A stretch of 64,000 nucleotides of DNA from Hylemonella gracilis ATCC 19624 (GCF_000211835.1 NZ_AEGR01000056.1:1-64000); one strand, 5' to 3'; positions 28,109 to 37,982 are shown, counted from the stretch's first letter. Notes: a model not told the origin generated them from the letters alone. Made by a program: numbers and translations.

Positions 28109-28692
28109 GAAGCCCCCTGCCCTTCAGCCTTGCGAGCCGCGGTGGGCGCCGGTGGGGTCTTGCTGCCGACTTCAAAGAAGGTGTAGGACAGGGTGATCGT
28201 GGTGACGTCGCGAGACAGCTTGGGGTCGATCACGAAGACCACGGGCCATTCCTTCTTCTCACCCGGCGCGAGGGTGTATTCGTTGAAGCAGAAACATTCC
28301 AGCTTGTTGAAATGCGCGGCCGCTTGGCGTGGCGCATAACTGGGAATGGCCTGGGCGGACATGCGCCGATCCTGCACGTTCTGGAATTCGTACATCACCG
28401 TGACGAGTTCGCCCGGATGCACTTGCATGGAGCTTTGAGCGGGTTTGAACTGCCATGGCCCACGGGCGTTCGCGTCGAACTCCACCGTGATGGTGCGGCT
28501 CGTGTCGACCTGGGTGTTGCTGGCCACTTGGGGGCGGCTCAAGCCACGCTCGCCAATCGCCAGCACATTGATGCCGGTGAATTCGCAGATCGCCTGATAG
28601 AGCGGAACCAGGGCGTAGCCGAAGGCGAACATGCCCGCCACGATCACCGTGAGCTTGCCCACCATGCGCAGGTTTTCACGCCGCAGGTTCAT
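28105..28692 (-). CDS. ctaG: Cytochrome c oxidase assembly protein CtaG/Cox11
   Basis: A 195-residue copper chaperone that delivers copper to the CuB site of subunit I. It has a single N-terminal transmembrane helix (about 13-33) and a periplasmic domain with the copper-binding CFCF motif (Cys133 and Cys135 in KLECFCFNEYTLAPGEKKEW). YEFQNVQDRRMSAQAIPSY is the usual preceding segment. It lies downstream of the 38-aa protein gene and upstream of DUF2970. Confidence 0.96.
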   Translation of the reverse strand: MNLRRENLRMVGKLTVIVAGMFAFGYALVPLYQAICEFTGINVLAIGERGLSRPQVASNTQVDTSRTITVEFDANARGPWQFKPAQSSMQVHPGELVTVMYEFQNVQDRRMSAQAIPSYAPRQAAAHFNKLECFCFNEYTLAPGEKKEWPVVFVIDPKLSRDVTTITLSYTFFEVGSKTPPAPTAARKAEGQGAS

Positions 28693-28712
28693 CGTCTTGT
28701 TCCGCTGACCAA

Positions 28713-28829
28713 TCAGTGGCCGAAGAAAACGAACTTCGCCACGAAACCGCAGAAGAACACCAAGGCGACCGAGGCCAGGATCAGGCCCAGGCGAACGTTG
28801 GCTTTCTTCTGCTCAGGTGTGGTCGGCAT
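28713..28829 (-). CDS. Cytochrome oxidase small assembly protein (38 residues)
   Basis: A tiny gene between ctaD and ctaG. The product starts MPTTPEQKKANVRLGLIL, continues through one transmembrane helix and ends AKFVFFGH. Small proteins of this form lie at this exact place in Comamonadaceae oxidase operons and are annotated as oxidase small assembly proteins. The frame is supported by the transmembrane profile, tight fit between its neighbours (33 bp after ctaD, 20 bp before ctaG) and family recognition. Confidence 0.85.
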   Translation of the reverse strand: MPTTPEQKKANVRLGLILASVALVFFCGFVAKFVFFGH

Positions 28830-28861
28830 GGCGGTTTCGTCCTCAGGATGCGCGGGTACGC

Positions 28862-30493
28862 TCAACCGACAATCTTCGTCGCCGTGGCGTCGAGCTTGGG
28901 CGGCGTTTCAAAGGTGTGGAAAGGCGCGGGAGAAGGAACTTCCCACTCCAGGCCCTCGGCGGCTTCCCAAGGTTTCTGAACCGCCTTCTCGCCCTTGCCA
29001 CGCATGGCGGGCAGCACGACGAACAGGAAGAAGTAGACCTGCGCCAGACCGAAGCCCAAGGCTCCCACCGAAGCAATCGCGTTGAAATCGGCGAACTGCA
29101 TCGGATAGTCGGCGTAACGGCGCGGCATGCCGGCCAGCCCCAGGAAGTGCATGGGGAAGAAGGTGATGTTGAAGGCAATCATCGACCACCAGAAGTGCAG
29201 CTTGCCGCGGAACTCGCTGTACATCACCCCGGTCCACTTGGGCAGCCAGTAGTAGACGCCCGCAAACATCGCGAACAAGGAGCCCGCCACCAGCACGTAA
29301 TGGAAGTGGGCCACCACGTAATAGGTGTCTTGCAGTTGGATGTCGATCGGCGCCATCGAAAGGATCAGACCCGTGAAGCCGCCCATCGTGAACACGAAGA
29401 TGAAGCCCACGGCCCACAGCATGGGCGCCTCAAAGGTCATGGAGCCGCGCCACATCGTCGCCAGCCAGTTGAAGATCTTCACGCCCGTGGGCACGGAGAT
29501 CAGCATGGTGGCGTACATGAAGAAGAGTTGGCCCGTCACCGGCATGCCGGTGGCGTACATGTGGTGAGCCCACACGATGAAGGACAGGATGGCGATCGAG
29601 GCGGTCGCGTACACCATCGAGGCGTAGCCGAACAGCTTCTTGCGCGCGAAAGCCGGCACGATGGCACTCACGATGCCGAAGGCCGGCAAGATCATGATGT
29701 ACACCTCGGGATGGCCGAAGAACCAGAAGATGTGCTGGTACATCACCGGGTCACCACCGCCGGCGGGATTGAAGAAAGTCGTACCAAAGTGGCGGTCCGT
29801 CAGCGTCATGGTGATCGCACCGGCCAGCACGGGCATCACCGCGATCAGCAAGTAGGCAGTGATCAGCCACGTCCAGCAGAACAGCGGCATCTTCATCAGC
29901 GTCATGCCAGGAGCGCGCATGTTCAAGATGGTCACGATGATGTTGATCGAGCCCATGATGGACGAAGCACCCAAGATGTGCATGGCAAAAATGCCTGCAT
30001 CCATGGAGGGGCCCATCTGCAGGGTGAGCGGCGCATACAGCGTCCAGCCCGCGGCGGGCGCACCACCGGGCATGAAGAAAGACGTCACCAGCATAATGGC
30101 CGCGGGGATCATCAGCCAGAAGCTGAAGTTGTTCATCCGGGCAAAGGCCATGTCGGAGGCCCCGATCTGCAGCGGAATCATCCAGTTCGCGAAGCCGACG
30201 AAGGCCGGCATGATCGCGCCGAACACCATGATCAGGCCGTGCATGGTGGTGAGCTGGTTGAACAGCTCAGGGTTCACGATCTGCAGGCCAGGCTGGAACA
30301 GCTCAGCACGGATCAGCAGGGCCAGCACGCCGCCGATCATCAGCATCGTGAAGGCGAACAGCAGGTACAGCGTGCCGATGTCCTTGTGATTGGTCGCGAA
30401 GACCCAGCGCCGCCAGCCCGTCGGGGCATGGTGGTGATCGTCGTGGTCATGGGCATGACCAGCGTGGTGGGAATGGTCGAGAACGGCGCTCAT
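28862..30493 (-). CDS. ctaD: Cytochrome c oxidase subunit I (aa3 type)
   Basis: The catalytic subunit, 543 residues, with about twelve transmembrane helices, haem a and the haem a3-CuB centre. Visible signatures: WWRRWVF-type start with a His-rich N-terminus ([14 protein letters not shown]), the block [20 protein letters not shown] that contains the cross-linked His-Tyr pair, [11 protein letters not shown] with the two CuB histidines, and [13 protein letters not shown] with the haem ligands. The start at 30493 ([10 protein letters not shown]) is preceded by GAAGGAAG. It is 40 bp downstream of ctaC. Confidence 0.97.
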   Translation of the reverse strand: MSAVLDHSHHAGHAHDHDDHHHAPTGWRRWVFATNHKDIGTLYLLFAFTMLMIGGVLALLIRAELFQPGLQIVNPELFNQLTTMHGLIMVFGAIMPAFVGFANWMIPLQIGASDMAFARMNNFSFWLMIPAAIMLVTSFFMPGGAPAAGWTLYAPLTLQMGPSMDAGIFAMHILGASSIMGSINIIVTILNMRAPGMTLMKMPLFCWTWLITAYLLIAVMPVLAGAITMTLTDRHFGTTFFNPAGGGDPVMYQHIFWFFGHPEVYIMILPAFGIVSAIVPAFARKKLFGYASMVYATASIAILSFIVWAHHMYATGMPVTGQLFFMYATMLISVPTGVKIFNWLATMWRGSMTFEAPMLWAVGFIFVFTMGGFTGLILSMAPIDIQLQDTYYVVAHFHYVLVAGSLFAMFAGVYYWLPKWTGVMYSEFRGKLHFWWSMIAFNITFFPMHFLGLAGMPRRYADYPMQFADFNAIASVGALGFGLAQVYFFLFVVLPAMRGKGEKAVQKPWEAAEGLEWEVPSPAPFHTFETPPKLDATATKIVG

Positions 30494-30533
30494 GATGACT
30501 TCCTTCTTCAACTCTTTGATGTTCTGGCGCGGC

Positions 30534-31721
30534 TCAGCGCGCGGCCTTCACGTCGGAAGGCTGAACCAGGAAACCCGTCTTATTCGACCAGGCATTCTTG
30601 GTGTAGGTCACGACGGCCGCAATCTCGGTGTCGCTCAAGGACGACTTCCAGGACGGCATCGCGCCCTTGCCGCCCAACACGATGGCAAGCTGCTTGCTCT
30701 TGTCGGCGTCCAGCACGATGGGCGAGGCGTCGAGCGGCTTGAACGGACCCGCACCCTTGCCATTGGCTTGATGGCAGACCGCGCAATTAGCGGTGTAGAC
30801 CTTCTCGCCGCGAGCAACCAGATCGTTCAGCACCCAGACCTTGTTGGGATCATCAGCCTTGGCGGCCATGGCCTTTTTCTCGGCATCCACCCACTTGGTG
30901 TAGTCCTCGGCCGAGACCACCTTCACATGGATGGGCATGTAGGCGTGCTCCTTGCCGCAGAGCTCGGCACACTGACCATAGAAATCGCCCGTCTTTTCAG
31001 CGCGGAACCAGGTGTCGCGAACGAAACCAGGAATCGCGTCCTGCTTGATGCCAAAGGCAGGCACCATGAAGGAGTGAATGACGTCGTTGGCGGTGGTGAT
31101 GATGCGGACCTTCTTGTCGACCGGCACGATCAGCGGCTTGTCGACTTTCAGCAGGTAGTTGTCCGTGGGCGGGGGGTTACCCGACTCAGACATCTGACGG
31201 TGGCTCACGTCGAGGGTCGACACGAAACCCAGGCCCTCGCCCTCACCCTTGAGGTAGTCGTAACCCCACTTCCACTGGTAGCCGGTGACCTTGATGGTCA
31301 GATCCGCGTTGCTGGTGTCTTTCTGAGCCACCACGGCCTTGGTCGCGGGCAAGGCCATCAAGATCACGATGATGAAAGGCACGACCGTCCAGGCGATTTC
31401 AACGCCCACGGATTCATGGAAGTCGGCAGACTTCGCGCCCTTGCTCTTGCGATGCTTGTAGATCGAATAGAACATGACGCCGAAAACGCCGAGGAAAATC
31501 ACCGTGCAGATGATCAGCATCATCCAGTGCAGCCATTGCTGCTCGGCGGCGATCTTGGTCGCGGCGGGGCCCAGGTTGAGCTGATTGACGGCAGGGCCGC
31601 CAGGCAGATCATTGACGGCCGCGTGAACGGCGGCGAAACCGGCCGTCGCGGCCCAGACTCCCACGGATGCGCCAGCCGCGAGCAACAGTGAAGCCAGTTT
31701 GTCTGCAATGCTCTTCATCAT
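30534..31721 (-). CDS. ctaC: Cytochrome c oxidase subunit II with C-terminal cytochrome c domain
   Basis: A 395-residue subunit that takes electrons from cytochrome c. After a signal/anchor, two transmembrane helices span about 66-86 and 108-130. The CuA site is complete: His216, Cys251, Glu253, Cys255, His259 and Met262 ([18 protein letters not shown]). A fused c-type cytochrome domain follows, with CAVCH (313-317) and a later Met-containing loop. The start is ATG 31721, with ATG 31718 directly after. It is the first gene of the oxidase operon; the C-terminal haem domain is normal in Burkholderiales. Confidence 0.96.
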   Translation of the reverse strand: MMKSIADKLASLLLAAGASVGVWAATAGFAAVHAAVNDLPGGPAVNQLNLGPAATKIAAEQQWLHWMMLIICTVIFLGVFGVMFYSIYKHRKSKGAKSADFHESVGVEIAWTVVPFIIVILMALPATKAVVAQKDTSNADLTIKVTGYQWKWGYDYLKGEGEGLGFVSTLDVSHRQMSESGNPPPTDNYLLKVDKPLIVPVDKKVRIITTANDVIHSFMVPAFGIKQDAIPGFVRDTWFRAEKTGDFYGQCAELCGKEHAYMPIHVKVVSAEDYTKWVDAEKKAMAAKADDPNKVWVLNDLVARGEKVYTANCAVCHQANGKGAGPFKPLDASPIVLDADKSKQLAIVLGGKGAMPSWKSSLSDTEIAAVVTYTKNAWSNKTGFLVQPSDVKAAR

Positions 31722-31860
31722 GTTCACTTCTTGAAGGTCTTGAATATTCTCGGATTGCCCGGACTTTAGCGGCAACCGCGCCGGCGTGTGGGCAAAAAAT
31801 GCCCACAGCCCGGACTATGGCAATCTGCAGCGGCGGATTGTAGCCGAGCCCCCTCGCGGC

Positions 31861-32778
31861 TCAATCACGGCGGCGCTGTAGTTGACTGCGCAGCTCGTCC
31901 ACGGAAAGCCGCATTTCAGGCGTCACAGCCAGCCGGCGCTCGGGCTTGAGGGCGTGTCCATAAATGATTTCGAACGTCAGCCGCAGCCGCCCGCCATGGG
32001 CGGGGTCCGCCAGACGGGCCAAATCGGCCAAAAGGCGCTTGCGCCAGCCCTTGCCCCGCAAGCCAGGAAAACGTTCGGGGTGCAAATTGCGCCCCAGTTC
32101 GCGCAGTTCCCGCAGCAGCCGCTCGGGGGAATCGAAGGTCAGCACGATGCGCTCCATGTCCATCACCGGCTCGGCGAAACCTGTCGCGACGAGCATGTCA
32201 CCCCAATCGTGCATGTCGGTGTACTCGTGCGTGGGCGGCTGCCAACCCAGGCCGGCGTATAGCTCGCGCAGTTCACGCAGGGTGTCGGGCCCGAGACAGG
32301 AGAACATCAGCACGCCATCGACGTTCAGCGCCGCATGCCAGGCGCGCATCAAGGCCAGGGGCTCATCGGCCATGTGCAGGCTCATGTTGGCCCACAGCAA
32401 ATCCACGGTCTGGTCCTGCGCAGGCATCCAAACCGTCGGCGCCGCAGATCGAAACCAGGTTGCCCAACGCCGCCACCATGGTCCGCGCGCCACGCGCCGC
32501 GCCCAGGCGGCTTCTTCGGGGACGGCCGCATGCATCGAGGCGGGGACCCCAGGGTAACGCCGGACCAATTGCTCGTGCACGGACAGGCCGCCACGCACCG
32601 GCTCCCAGTGCAGCCAGCTGCGAGGCTGGCGGACGATCCAAGACAGCCGATCCTCCATGCGCCGGGCCACTTCCTCGTGCAACCAGGCCGACGCGAACCG
32701 ACCATCGATGGTGTGGGGGCGCTGGCGCCAGCGCGAAGCGGCAGCCGGATCGATCGTCGGGGGGCGGGTATCGTTCAT
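31861..32778 (-). CDS. BioC-like methyltransferase
   Basis: A 305-residue protein related to malonyl-ACP O-methyltransferase BioC. It has the N-terminal IDPAAASRWRQRP segment and the core DLLWANMSLHMADEPLALMR then GVLMFSCLGPDTLRELRELY, which match BioC motifs downstream of the SAM site. The canonical GxGxG motif I is not visible: the region before the core is replaced by RGPWWRRWATWF. Similar divergent forms are common in Comamonadaceae. Activity in biotin synthesis is inferred, not shown. No bio genes are nearby. It is divergent from a ComF-like gene 63 bp away. Confidence 0.75.
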   Translation of the reverse strand: MNDTRPPTIDPAAASRWRQRPHTIDGRFASAWLHEEVARRMEDRLSWIVRQPRSWLHWEPVRGGLSVHEQLVRRYPGVPASMHAAVPEEAAWARRVARGPWWRRWATWFRSAAPTVWMPAQDQTVDLLWANMSLHMADEPLALMRAWHAALNVDGVLMFSCLGPDTLRELRELYAGLGWQPPTHEYTDMHDWGDMLVATGFAEPVMDMERIVLTFDSPERLLRELRELGRNLHPERFPGLRGKGWRKRLLADLARLADPAHGGRLRLTFEIIYGHALKPERRLAVTPEMRLSVDELRSQLQRRRD

Positions 32779-32841
32779 GGACAGCGCGCGAGTATAGAAA
32801 GTTCAGGCCGCAAGCGTCGCGTCGTCTGCCAAACTCCCCCC

Positions 32842-33591
32842 ATGTTCCGTGCCCTGCTGTCCCGACTCGCCTCAGGTCCTTGGCTGCCCAGCCAATGCGC
32901 CATCTGCCGTGCCTGGCCCGCCCAACCCCTGTGCGCGGCCTGCTTGCGACGCTTCGCGTCGCCCCGGCCTCGGTGCCGCGCCTGCGCCCTGCCGGTCGCG
33001 GAAGGCATGGACGTCTGCGCGGTCTGTCTGCTGTGGCCGCGGTCCGGCGCGCAGACCGACGGCAAGGCACCGCTGGATCAGTTGGACCGTTGCCACGCCG
33101 CCGTGGACTACGACTGGCCCTGGAACGATCTGGTGGGGCGCTACAAATTCAGCCCCGAACCTGGCTGGGCTACCGTCCTGGCCGAACTCATGCGCGCCGC
33201 GCCCGGCGCCGCCGACGCGCTGGAGGCCGCTGACGCCGTGCTGCCGCTGCCACTGACCCCGGCGCGCCTGCGAGAGCGGGGCTTCAACCAAGCCCTGCAT
33301 TTGGCGCGCGCGCTCTCGCCGGGCAAGACCCGCTCGGACTGGCTGCTGCGCCTGCGGCATACCCCAGACCAGCACAGCTTGCCTCGCGATGAGCGCCTGC
33401 TCAATGTGCAGGACGCCTTCGGCGTGCCCCCCGGCAAACGCCGCCGGATCGAGGGCCAGCGCCTGCTGCTCATCGACGACGTGATGACCACCGGCGCCAC
33501 CTTGAACGCCGCGGCAGCGGTATTGCGCGAGGCTGGCGCGGTGGAAATCTGCGCCTTGGTGCTGGCGCGCACGCCACTGGAAGGCTGGTGA
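32842..33591 (+). CDS. ComF family phosphoribosyltransferase-like protein
   Basis: A 249-residue protein. The N-terminal half holds four CxxC-type pairs (CAIC, CAAC, CRAC, CAVC) that form the double zinc ribbon of ComF/GntX proteins. The C-terminal phosphoribosyltransferase domain has RLRERGFNQA and the PRPP-binding loop LLLIDDVMTTGAT. Homologues act in DNA uptake (ComF) or gluconate use (GntX), but the reaction is not known. It is 34 bp upstream of trmL. Confidence 0.9.
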   Translation: MFRALLSRLASGPWLPSQCAICRAWPAQPLCAACLRRFASPRPRCRACALPVAEGMDVCAVCLLWPRSGAQTDGKAPLDQLDRCHAAVDYDWPWNDLVGRYKFSPEPGWATVLAELMRAAPGAADALEAADAVLPLPLTPARLRERGFNQALHLARALSPGKTRSDWLLRLRHTPDQHSLPRDERLLNVQDAFGVPPGKRRRIEGQRLLLIDDVMTTGATLNAAAAVLREAGAVEICALVLARTPLEGW

Positions 33592-33625
33592 ACCGTGTCT
33601 CCAGGAGCCAGCGACAATCCGCGCC

Positions 33626-34090
33626 ATGTTCCGCATCGTCCTGGTTCATCCCGAGATTCCGCCCAACACGGGCAACGTCATCCGCTTGGCTGCCAACACC
33701 GGCTGCGCCCTGCACCTGATCGAGCCGCTGGGCTTCGCGATGGAAGACCGCCTGCTCAAGCGCGCCGGCCTGGACTACCACGAGTACGCCGAAGTGCGTC
33801 GCCACGCGGATTGGGAAGCTTTTCTGTCGGAAGAACGGCCAAACCCCGAACGGATGTTTGCACTCACCACGCGCGGCACGGGCGTCGTCCATGACTCGGC
33901 CTTCCTGCCGGGTGACTGGCTGGTGTTCGGCGCAGAGACCAGCGGTCTACCCCCCGGGGTGCGGGCTCAGTTCGCGCCCGAGCGACAACTCAAACTTCCC
34001 ATGCGCGCGGGCCAGCGCAGCCTGAACCTCAGCAACGCGGTGGCGGTGACGGTGTTCGAAGCCTGGCGTCAGAACGGTTTCGCGTCTTAA
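33626..34090 (+). CDS. trmL: tRNA (cytidine/uridine-2'-O-)-methyltransferase TrmL
   Basis: A 154-residue SPOUT-class methyltransferase that 2'-O-methylates the wobble nucleotide of leucine tRNAs. It starts MFRIVLVHPEIPPNTGNVIR, and the trefoil-knot SAM site is formed by WLVFGAETSGLPP and RSLNLSNAVAVTVFEAWRQ. Length and motifs are those of the family. It follows the ComF-like gene on the same strand. Confidence 0.96.
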   Translation: MFRIVLVHPEIPPNTGNVIRLAANTGCALHLIEPLGFAMEDRLLKRAGLDYHEYAEVRRHADWEAFLSEERPNPERMFALTTRGTGVVHDSAFLPGDWLVFGAETSGLPPGVRAQFAPERQLKLPMRAGQRSLNLSNAVAVTVFEAWRQNGFAS

Positions 34091-34151
34091 CCGCGCCGCG
34101 TGTCAGGCTCAGGGATCGCGGCGCAATGGATACACACGTCGTGCACGGCGA

Positions 34152-34619
34152 TCAGGGATAGCGGCGCACGAGGGCCTCCGCCACGCAGACCGGCTTGTCC
34201 GCACCCTCGCGCTCCACGGTGACGTTCCAGGCCAGTTGCAGGCCGCCATGCTCGATGGCCTCGGCACGCAGCAGCGTCATGCGCGCGCGAAGGCGGCTGT
34301 TCACTGGCACTGGCGCGGTGAAACGGACCTTGTTGAGCCCATAGTTGACGCCCATGCCGGACTCGGCGATCTCAAAGGCCATTTCGAAAAAGCGCGGCAG
34401 CAAGGACAGTGTCAGGAAACCGTGAGCAATCGGTCCACCAAAAGGCCCCGCCTTGGCGCGCTCTTCGTCCACATGGATCCACTGGTGGTCCCCCGTGGCC
34501 TGGGCAAACAGCCGGATTTGTTCCTGTGTGACGGTGAGCCAGTCGCTGACGGCCACTTCCTGACCGACGCACGCGGCCAGTTCGGCCAGGGTGCGGAATG
34601 TTCTGACGGGTGTGCTCAT
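34152..34619 (-). CDS. MaoC-like (R)-specific enoyl-CoA hydratase family protein
   Basis: A 155-residue single hot-dog-fold protein. The catalytic Asp and His lie in RLFAQATGDHQWIHVDEERA and the downstream helix is GPIAHGFLTLSLLPRF, the MaoC pattern. It would hydrate an enoyl-CoA or act as a related dehydratase. The substrate cannot be read from sequence. It stands alone between trmL (convergent) and an orphan parA. Confidence 0.9.
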   Translation of the reverse strand: MSTPVRTFRTLAELAACVGQEVAVSDWLTVTQEQIRLFAQATGDHQWIHVDEERAKAGPFGGPIAHGFLTLSLLPRFFEMAFEIAESGMGVNYGLNKVRFTAPVPVNSRLRARMTLLRAEAIEHGGLQLAWNVTVEREGADKPVCVAEALVRRYP

Positions 34620-34688
34620 GATGGGCCCGGGTCTCCTCTTGGTTCAGCCCCTCCAGGGGAGGGTCCACTGTAACGAGGGACCGCAGAC

Positions 34689-35318
34689 TCAGGCGTCAAG
34701 CCAGCGACACAGCTCCGACCACTGAGCCAAGTCTTTCTCCACGCGCCCCGGCGTGACGTCAAAGAGCGTCAGCCCCTGGGCGGCCAGATGCACATAGTTC
34801 TGCGTCTCGCGCAGGCAAGCCAGCAGGGGTACGCCCAGGCCGTTGACGAACTCACGCAGATGCTCGGCCGCCAGCGTGCGCCCATGCACACGCATGCCCA
34901 CCACGCCCATCTGCAGGTTACGGGGAGCCAGTGCCTTGATTTCGTCCAGGAAGGCCCGGGTCGCGAAGATGTCGAACACACTGGCCTGCAGCGGCACGAT
35001 GAGTTTGCTGGCGTGCGTCAAAGCGTCCTTGAGGCGCGCGCCGGTGAAGCCGGCGGGTGTGTCCAGCACCACATGGGTGACACCTTTGGGCAGCTTGGCC
35101 ACCTTGCCCCCGCCCTGGGTCGCGTCCACCATGTCCCAACCAACGATGGGCGGCACCGTCGCGGGCCGCAGGCTCAGCCAAAGGCGCGAGGACTGCTGGC
35201 GGTCCGCGTCACCCAGCATGACAGCATGGCCTCGGTTGGCGTAATACCCCGCCACCTGGGTGGACAGCGTGGACTTGCCCACGCCACCCTTCGGATTGGC
35301 AATCACAACAATCGGCAT
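34689..35318 (-). CDS. Orphan ParA/MinD-family ATPase
   Basis: A 209-residue P-loop ATPase with the deviant Walker A motif KGGVGKST (residues 10-17) and the Walker B region VVLDTPAGF. The start at 35318 (MPIVVIANPKGG) follows family pattern. There is no parB-like gene next to it, so it is an orphan; such proteins position cell components other than chromosomes. It lies 96 bp downstream of nothing else on its strand except kefC, whose stop is at 35415. Confidence 0.88.
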   Translation of the reverse strand: MPIVVIANPKGGVGKSTLSTQVAGYYANRGHAVMLGDADRQQSSRLWLSLRPATVPPIVGWDMVDATQGGGKVAKLPKGVTHVVLDTPAGFTGARLKDALTHASKLIVPLQASVFDIFATRAFLDEIKALAPRNLQMGVVGMRVHGRTLAAEHLREFVNGLGVPLLACLRETQNYVHLAAQGLTLFDVTPGRVEKDLAQWSELCRWLDA

Positions 35319-35414
35319 GCGGCGCTCCCTGCTGTTGACGGCCGCCGACGGCAGAGGCCGGGCGGTCCGCAGTGATGTTAGCGCAGCGCGCCGATCGCGC
35401 CGCCACAACGGCAG

Positions 35415-37331
35415 TCAGGGGCGTTCGTCGCGGGCGCGCCGCTCACTCGCCTCCCAGTCGTGACCCTCCTTGCCTCGGTGCGCGGTCTCCTCGCGCAACT
35501 GGCGTTCGAGCTCCTCGCGGCTGGTGCGCACGGCCTGGATGTAATCCTTGAATTCAGCCTTTTCGCGCATGCGGGCGAAGGCATCCACCTGCCGCTCATT
35601 GGCCAACCGGAAGCCATCGGCCATTTCCTTGGCCTCGTAGGCGCCCACGCCCAGAACCTCCAGCACATGACGCCCCAGGCGCAGTGAGCTTTCGTACACC
35701 TCGCGTTGGACCACGTGGGCTCCGATCTTGCGTAACTCGTAGTAGTGCGAAACGTCGTAGGCGCGCGCGAGCACCTGCAGATGAGGATAGGCTTGGCGAG
35801 CACGTTCGACGATGGTCATGGCGGCGTCCTTGTCGTCCACGGCCACGACCAGCACCTTAGCCTGCGCCGCGCCCGCGGCCTGCAACAAATCAAGCCGGGT
35901 CGCATCACCGTAGTACACGTGGAAGCCGAATTGCCGCATGCTTTCGATGTGCTGCGCGTCGCTGTCCATGATGGTGCTGACGACGCCATTGGCCAGCAGC
36001 AAGCGGCCGACCATTTGCCCGAAGCGGCCAAAGCCCGCGATGATCACCGGGCTGTGGTCCATCTCGGTGTCGTACTCCCGCTCGGACTCGTTGATGCGCC
36101 GCCGAGCGCATCGCGAGACCCAACGGCCATGCGCGATCAGCATCAGCGGCGAGAGCACCATGGACAGGATGATGACCGCCGTATAGACGGAGTTGACCTC
36201 GGCCTCCATCAAGCCCACCGAGGTCGCGGCGGCATACAGGACGAAGGCGAATTCCCCGCCCTGGGCCATCAGCACCATCCGCTCCAGGGCCATCTCGTGG
36301 CTGCTCTTCACCAGCCGCGCGACCGCGTAGATGGCCGCTGACTTGAGCAGCATGTAGGCGACCACGCTGGCCAGCACCAACCGCCACTGCGCCTCGATGA
36401 CGGTCAGGTCCATCGACATCCCGACCGCGAGGAAGAACAGGCCCAGCAGCAGACCCTTGAACGGCTCCACATCGGCTTCAAGCTGGTGACGGAACGAGGA
36501 CTCGGCCAACATCACCCCCGCGATGAACGCACCCATCGCGGTCGACAGACCGCCGAGGTCCATCCACAATGCGGCGCCGAGCACCACGAGCAAAGCAGCC
36601 GCCGTCATGACCTCGCGCGAACGCGCGGCGCTCAACAGCATGAACAATGGGTTGAGCAACCAGCGCCCCACGGCCAGCAGCACCAGGAAGGCTCCCAGGG
36701 CCAAGCCGATGTTCAACACCCTTGCCTGCCAGCCCAGCGCGACGTGCCCGCCATCGTGCCCGCCTGGAGCGATGAAGGTCACGATGGCCAGCAAGGGCAC
36801 GATCAGCAAGTCTTCCAACAGCAGGATGGACACCACCTTCTGCCCCGCCGGACTGGCCAATTGCTTGCGTTCGACCAACATCTGCATGACGATGGCCGTC
36901 GACGTCAGCACGAAACCGGTACCCGCCACCCAGGCCTGCGCCCAATCCAATCCCAGCGCCACGCCCGCGGGCGTCAGCAGCACCATCGCGAGGCCCACCT
37001 GCAGCACACCCAGACCAAAAATCTGCCGGCGCATCTGCCACAGGTGCGCCGGCCGCATTTCCAGACCGACGATGAACAGGAACATCACCACGCCCAGTTC
37101 CGCCGTCTGCAGGATGGTGGCGGGGTCGTGGATCAGACCCAGCACCGAGGGGCCGATCAGCAACCCGGCCGCCAGATAACCCAGCACGACGCCCAAGCCC
37201 AAGCGCTTGAACAAAGGGACGGCGATGACAGCCGCCGCCAGCAGCGTGACCACCGGCACCAGATTGGGGCCATGCCCTCCGGTGGCCGCGGCGGCGTGCA
37301 CTGCGTCCTGCGCGGCGAGCGCGGCGCTCAT
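35415..37331 (-). CDS. kefC: Glutathione-regulated potassium/proton antiporter KefB/KefC
   Basis: A 638-residue CPA2 antiporter with about 12-13 transmembrane helices in the first 390 residues (for example LVPVVTLLAAAVIAVPLFKR and GLFFLAVGMSMDLTV). A cytoplasmic RCK/KTN domain with a nucleotide loop (VIIAGFGRFGQMVGRLL) follows, and then a charged C-terminal tail. It expels potassium in response to electrophile-glutathione adducts. The ATG overlaps the kefF stop (37328-37331), so the regulatory oxidoreductase is made from the same transcript. The KefB/KefC distinction is tentative; KefC is preferred since its partner is KefF-like. Confidence 0.9.
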   Translation of the reverse strand: MSAALAAQDAVHAAAATGGHGPNLVPVVTLLAAAVIAVPLFKRLGLGVVLGYLAAGLLIGPSVLGLIHDPATILQTAELGVVMFLFIVGLEMRPAHLWQMRRQIFGLGVLQVGLAMVLLTPAGVALGLDWAQAWVAGTGFVLTSTAIVMQMLVERKQLASPAGQKVVSILLLEDLLIVPLLAIVTFIAPGGHDGGHVALGWQARVLNIGLALGAFLVLLAVGRWLLNPLFMLLSAARSREVMTAAALLVVLGAALWMDLGGLSTAMGAFIAGVMLAESSFRHQLEADVEPFKGLLLGLFFLAVGMSMDLTVIEAQWRLVLASVVAYMLLKSAAIYAVARLVKSSHEMALERMVLMAQGGEFAFVLYAAATSVGLMEAEVNSVYTAVIILSMVLSPLMLIAHGRWVSRCARRRINESEREYDTEMDHSPVIIAGFGRFGQMVGRLLLANGVVSTIMDSDAQHIESMRQFGFHVYYGDATRLDLLQAAGAAQAKVLVVAVDDKDAAMTIVERARQAYPHLQVLARAYDVSHYYELRKIGAHVVQREVYESSLRLGRHVLEVLGVGAYEAKEMADGFRLANERQVDAFARMREKAEFKDYIQAVRTSREELERQLREETAHRGKEGHDWEASERRARDERP

Positions 37332-37876
37332 GCTGCTGCCTCCAGCAATTCGACCAATCGACCGCGGTAGCTTCTGGCCGCTTCGGCCAACGTCACGGTG
37401 TCCAGTTGACCGGTGCCATAAACGATGTGCGGCTCCAGCCACTCCATGCCGCAATAGAGAGCGGTCTGGCGGATCGGTGCGCCCATCTCATGCACGGTGT
37501 GCTGGTTGTAGCCATCCCGACTGTAGGCGGCCTGCGCACCCCCAGTGGTCACGGTCCAGAGCAGGCGCTTGCCTTGCAGTGCTTGCACGCGCTGCCCAGC
37601 GGGGTCGTGCCCGTAAGCCCAGCCATAGGCCAGTACCTTCTCGAACCACAGGCTCAGCAACGCGGGGGTGTGGTACCAGCGCATGGGATGCTGCAACACG
37701 ATGATCTGGCTCTCGGCCAGCGCCGCCTGCTCAGCCGCCGCATCGATGTGGAAATCGGGGTAGAGGGCGTAGAGGTCGCGCATGCGAACGCCCTGCAAAT
37801 CCTCCACCGCCTGCCGCAAGGCCCGGTTGACGCGTGAATGCAGGGGATAGGGATGGGCGTAGATGAGCGTGAGCAT
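37328..37876 (-). CDS. kefF: NAD(P)H oxidoreductase KefF (ancillary protein of the potassium efflux system)
   Basis: A 182-residue flavodoxin-like quinone reductase. It starts MLTLIYAHPYPLHSRVNRAL and has the core IIVLQHPMRWYHTPALLSLWFEKVL and WTVTTGGAQAAYSRDGYN, which are typical of KefF/MdaB-like proteins. It activates KefC and detoxifies quinones. The start at 37876 is chosen by homology; an upstream ATG at 37897 would add seven residues. Coupled to kefC by a 4-base overlap. Confidence 0.9.
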   Translation of the reverse strand: MLTLIYAHPYPLHSRVNRALRQAVEDLQGVRMRDLYALYPDFHIDAAAEQAALAESQIIVLQHPMRWYHTPALLSLWFEKVLAYGWAYGHDPAGQRVQALQGKRLLWTVTTGGAQAAYSRDGYNQHTVHEMGAPIRQTALYCGMEWLEPHIVYGTGQLDTVTLAEAARSYRGRLVELLEAAA

Positions 37877-37982
37877 GCAGAGGCGATTCTGCATCAAGGC
37901 CCACGCTAGCCGGATCTTGGAGATGCCGGTTCGGAAGTGAACACTGCGTCGCCGCTACCGACGTCGGCGAGGTGCGCGGTGT

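Noticed and set aside
28817-30742. A 641-codon open frame opposite ctaD
   Set aside because: Antisense shadow of a conserved oxidase subunit; its product is a His/Arg/Glu-rich string without family features.
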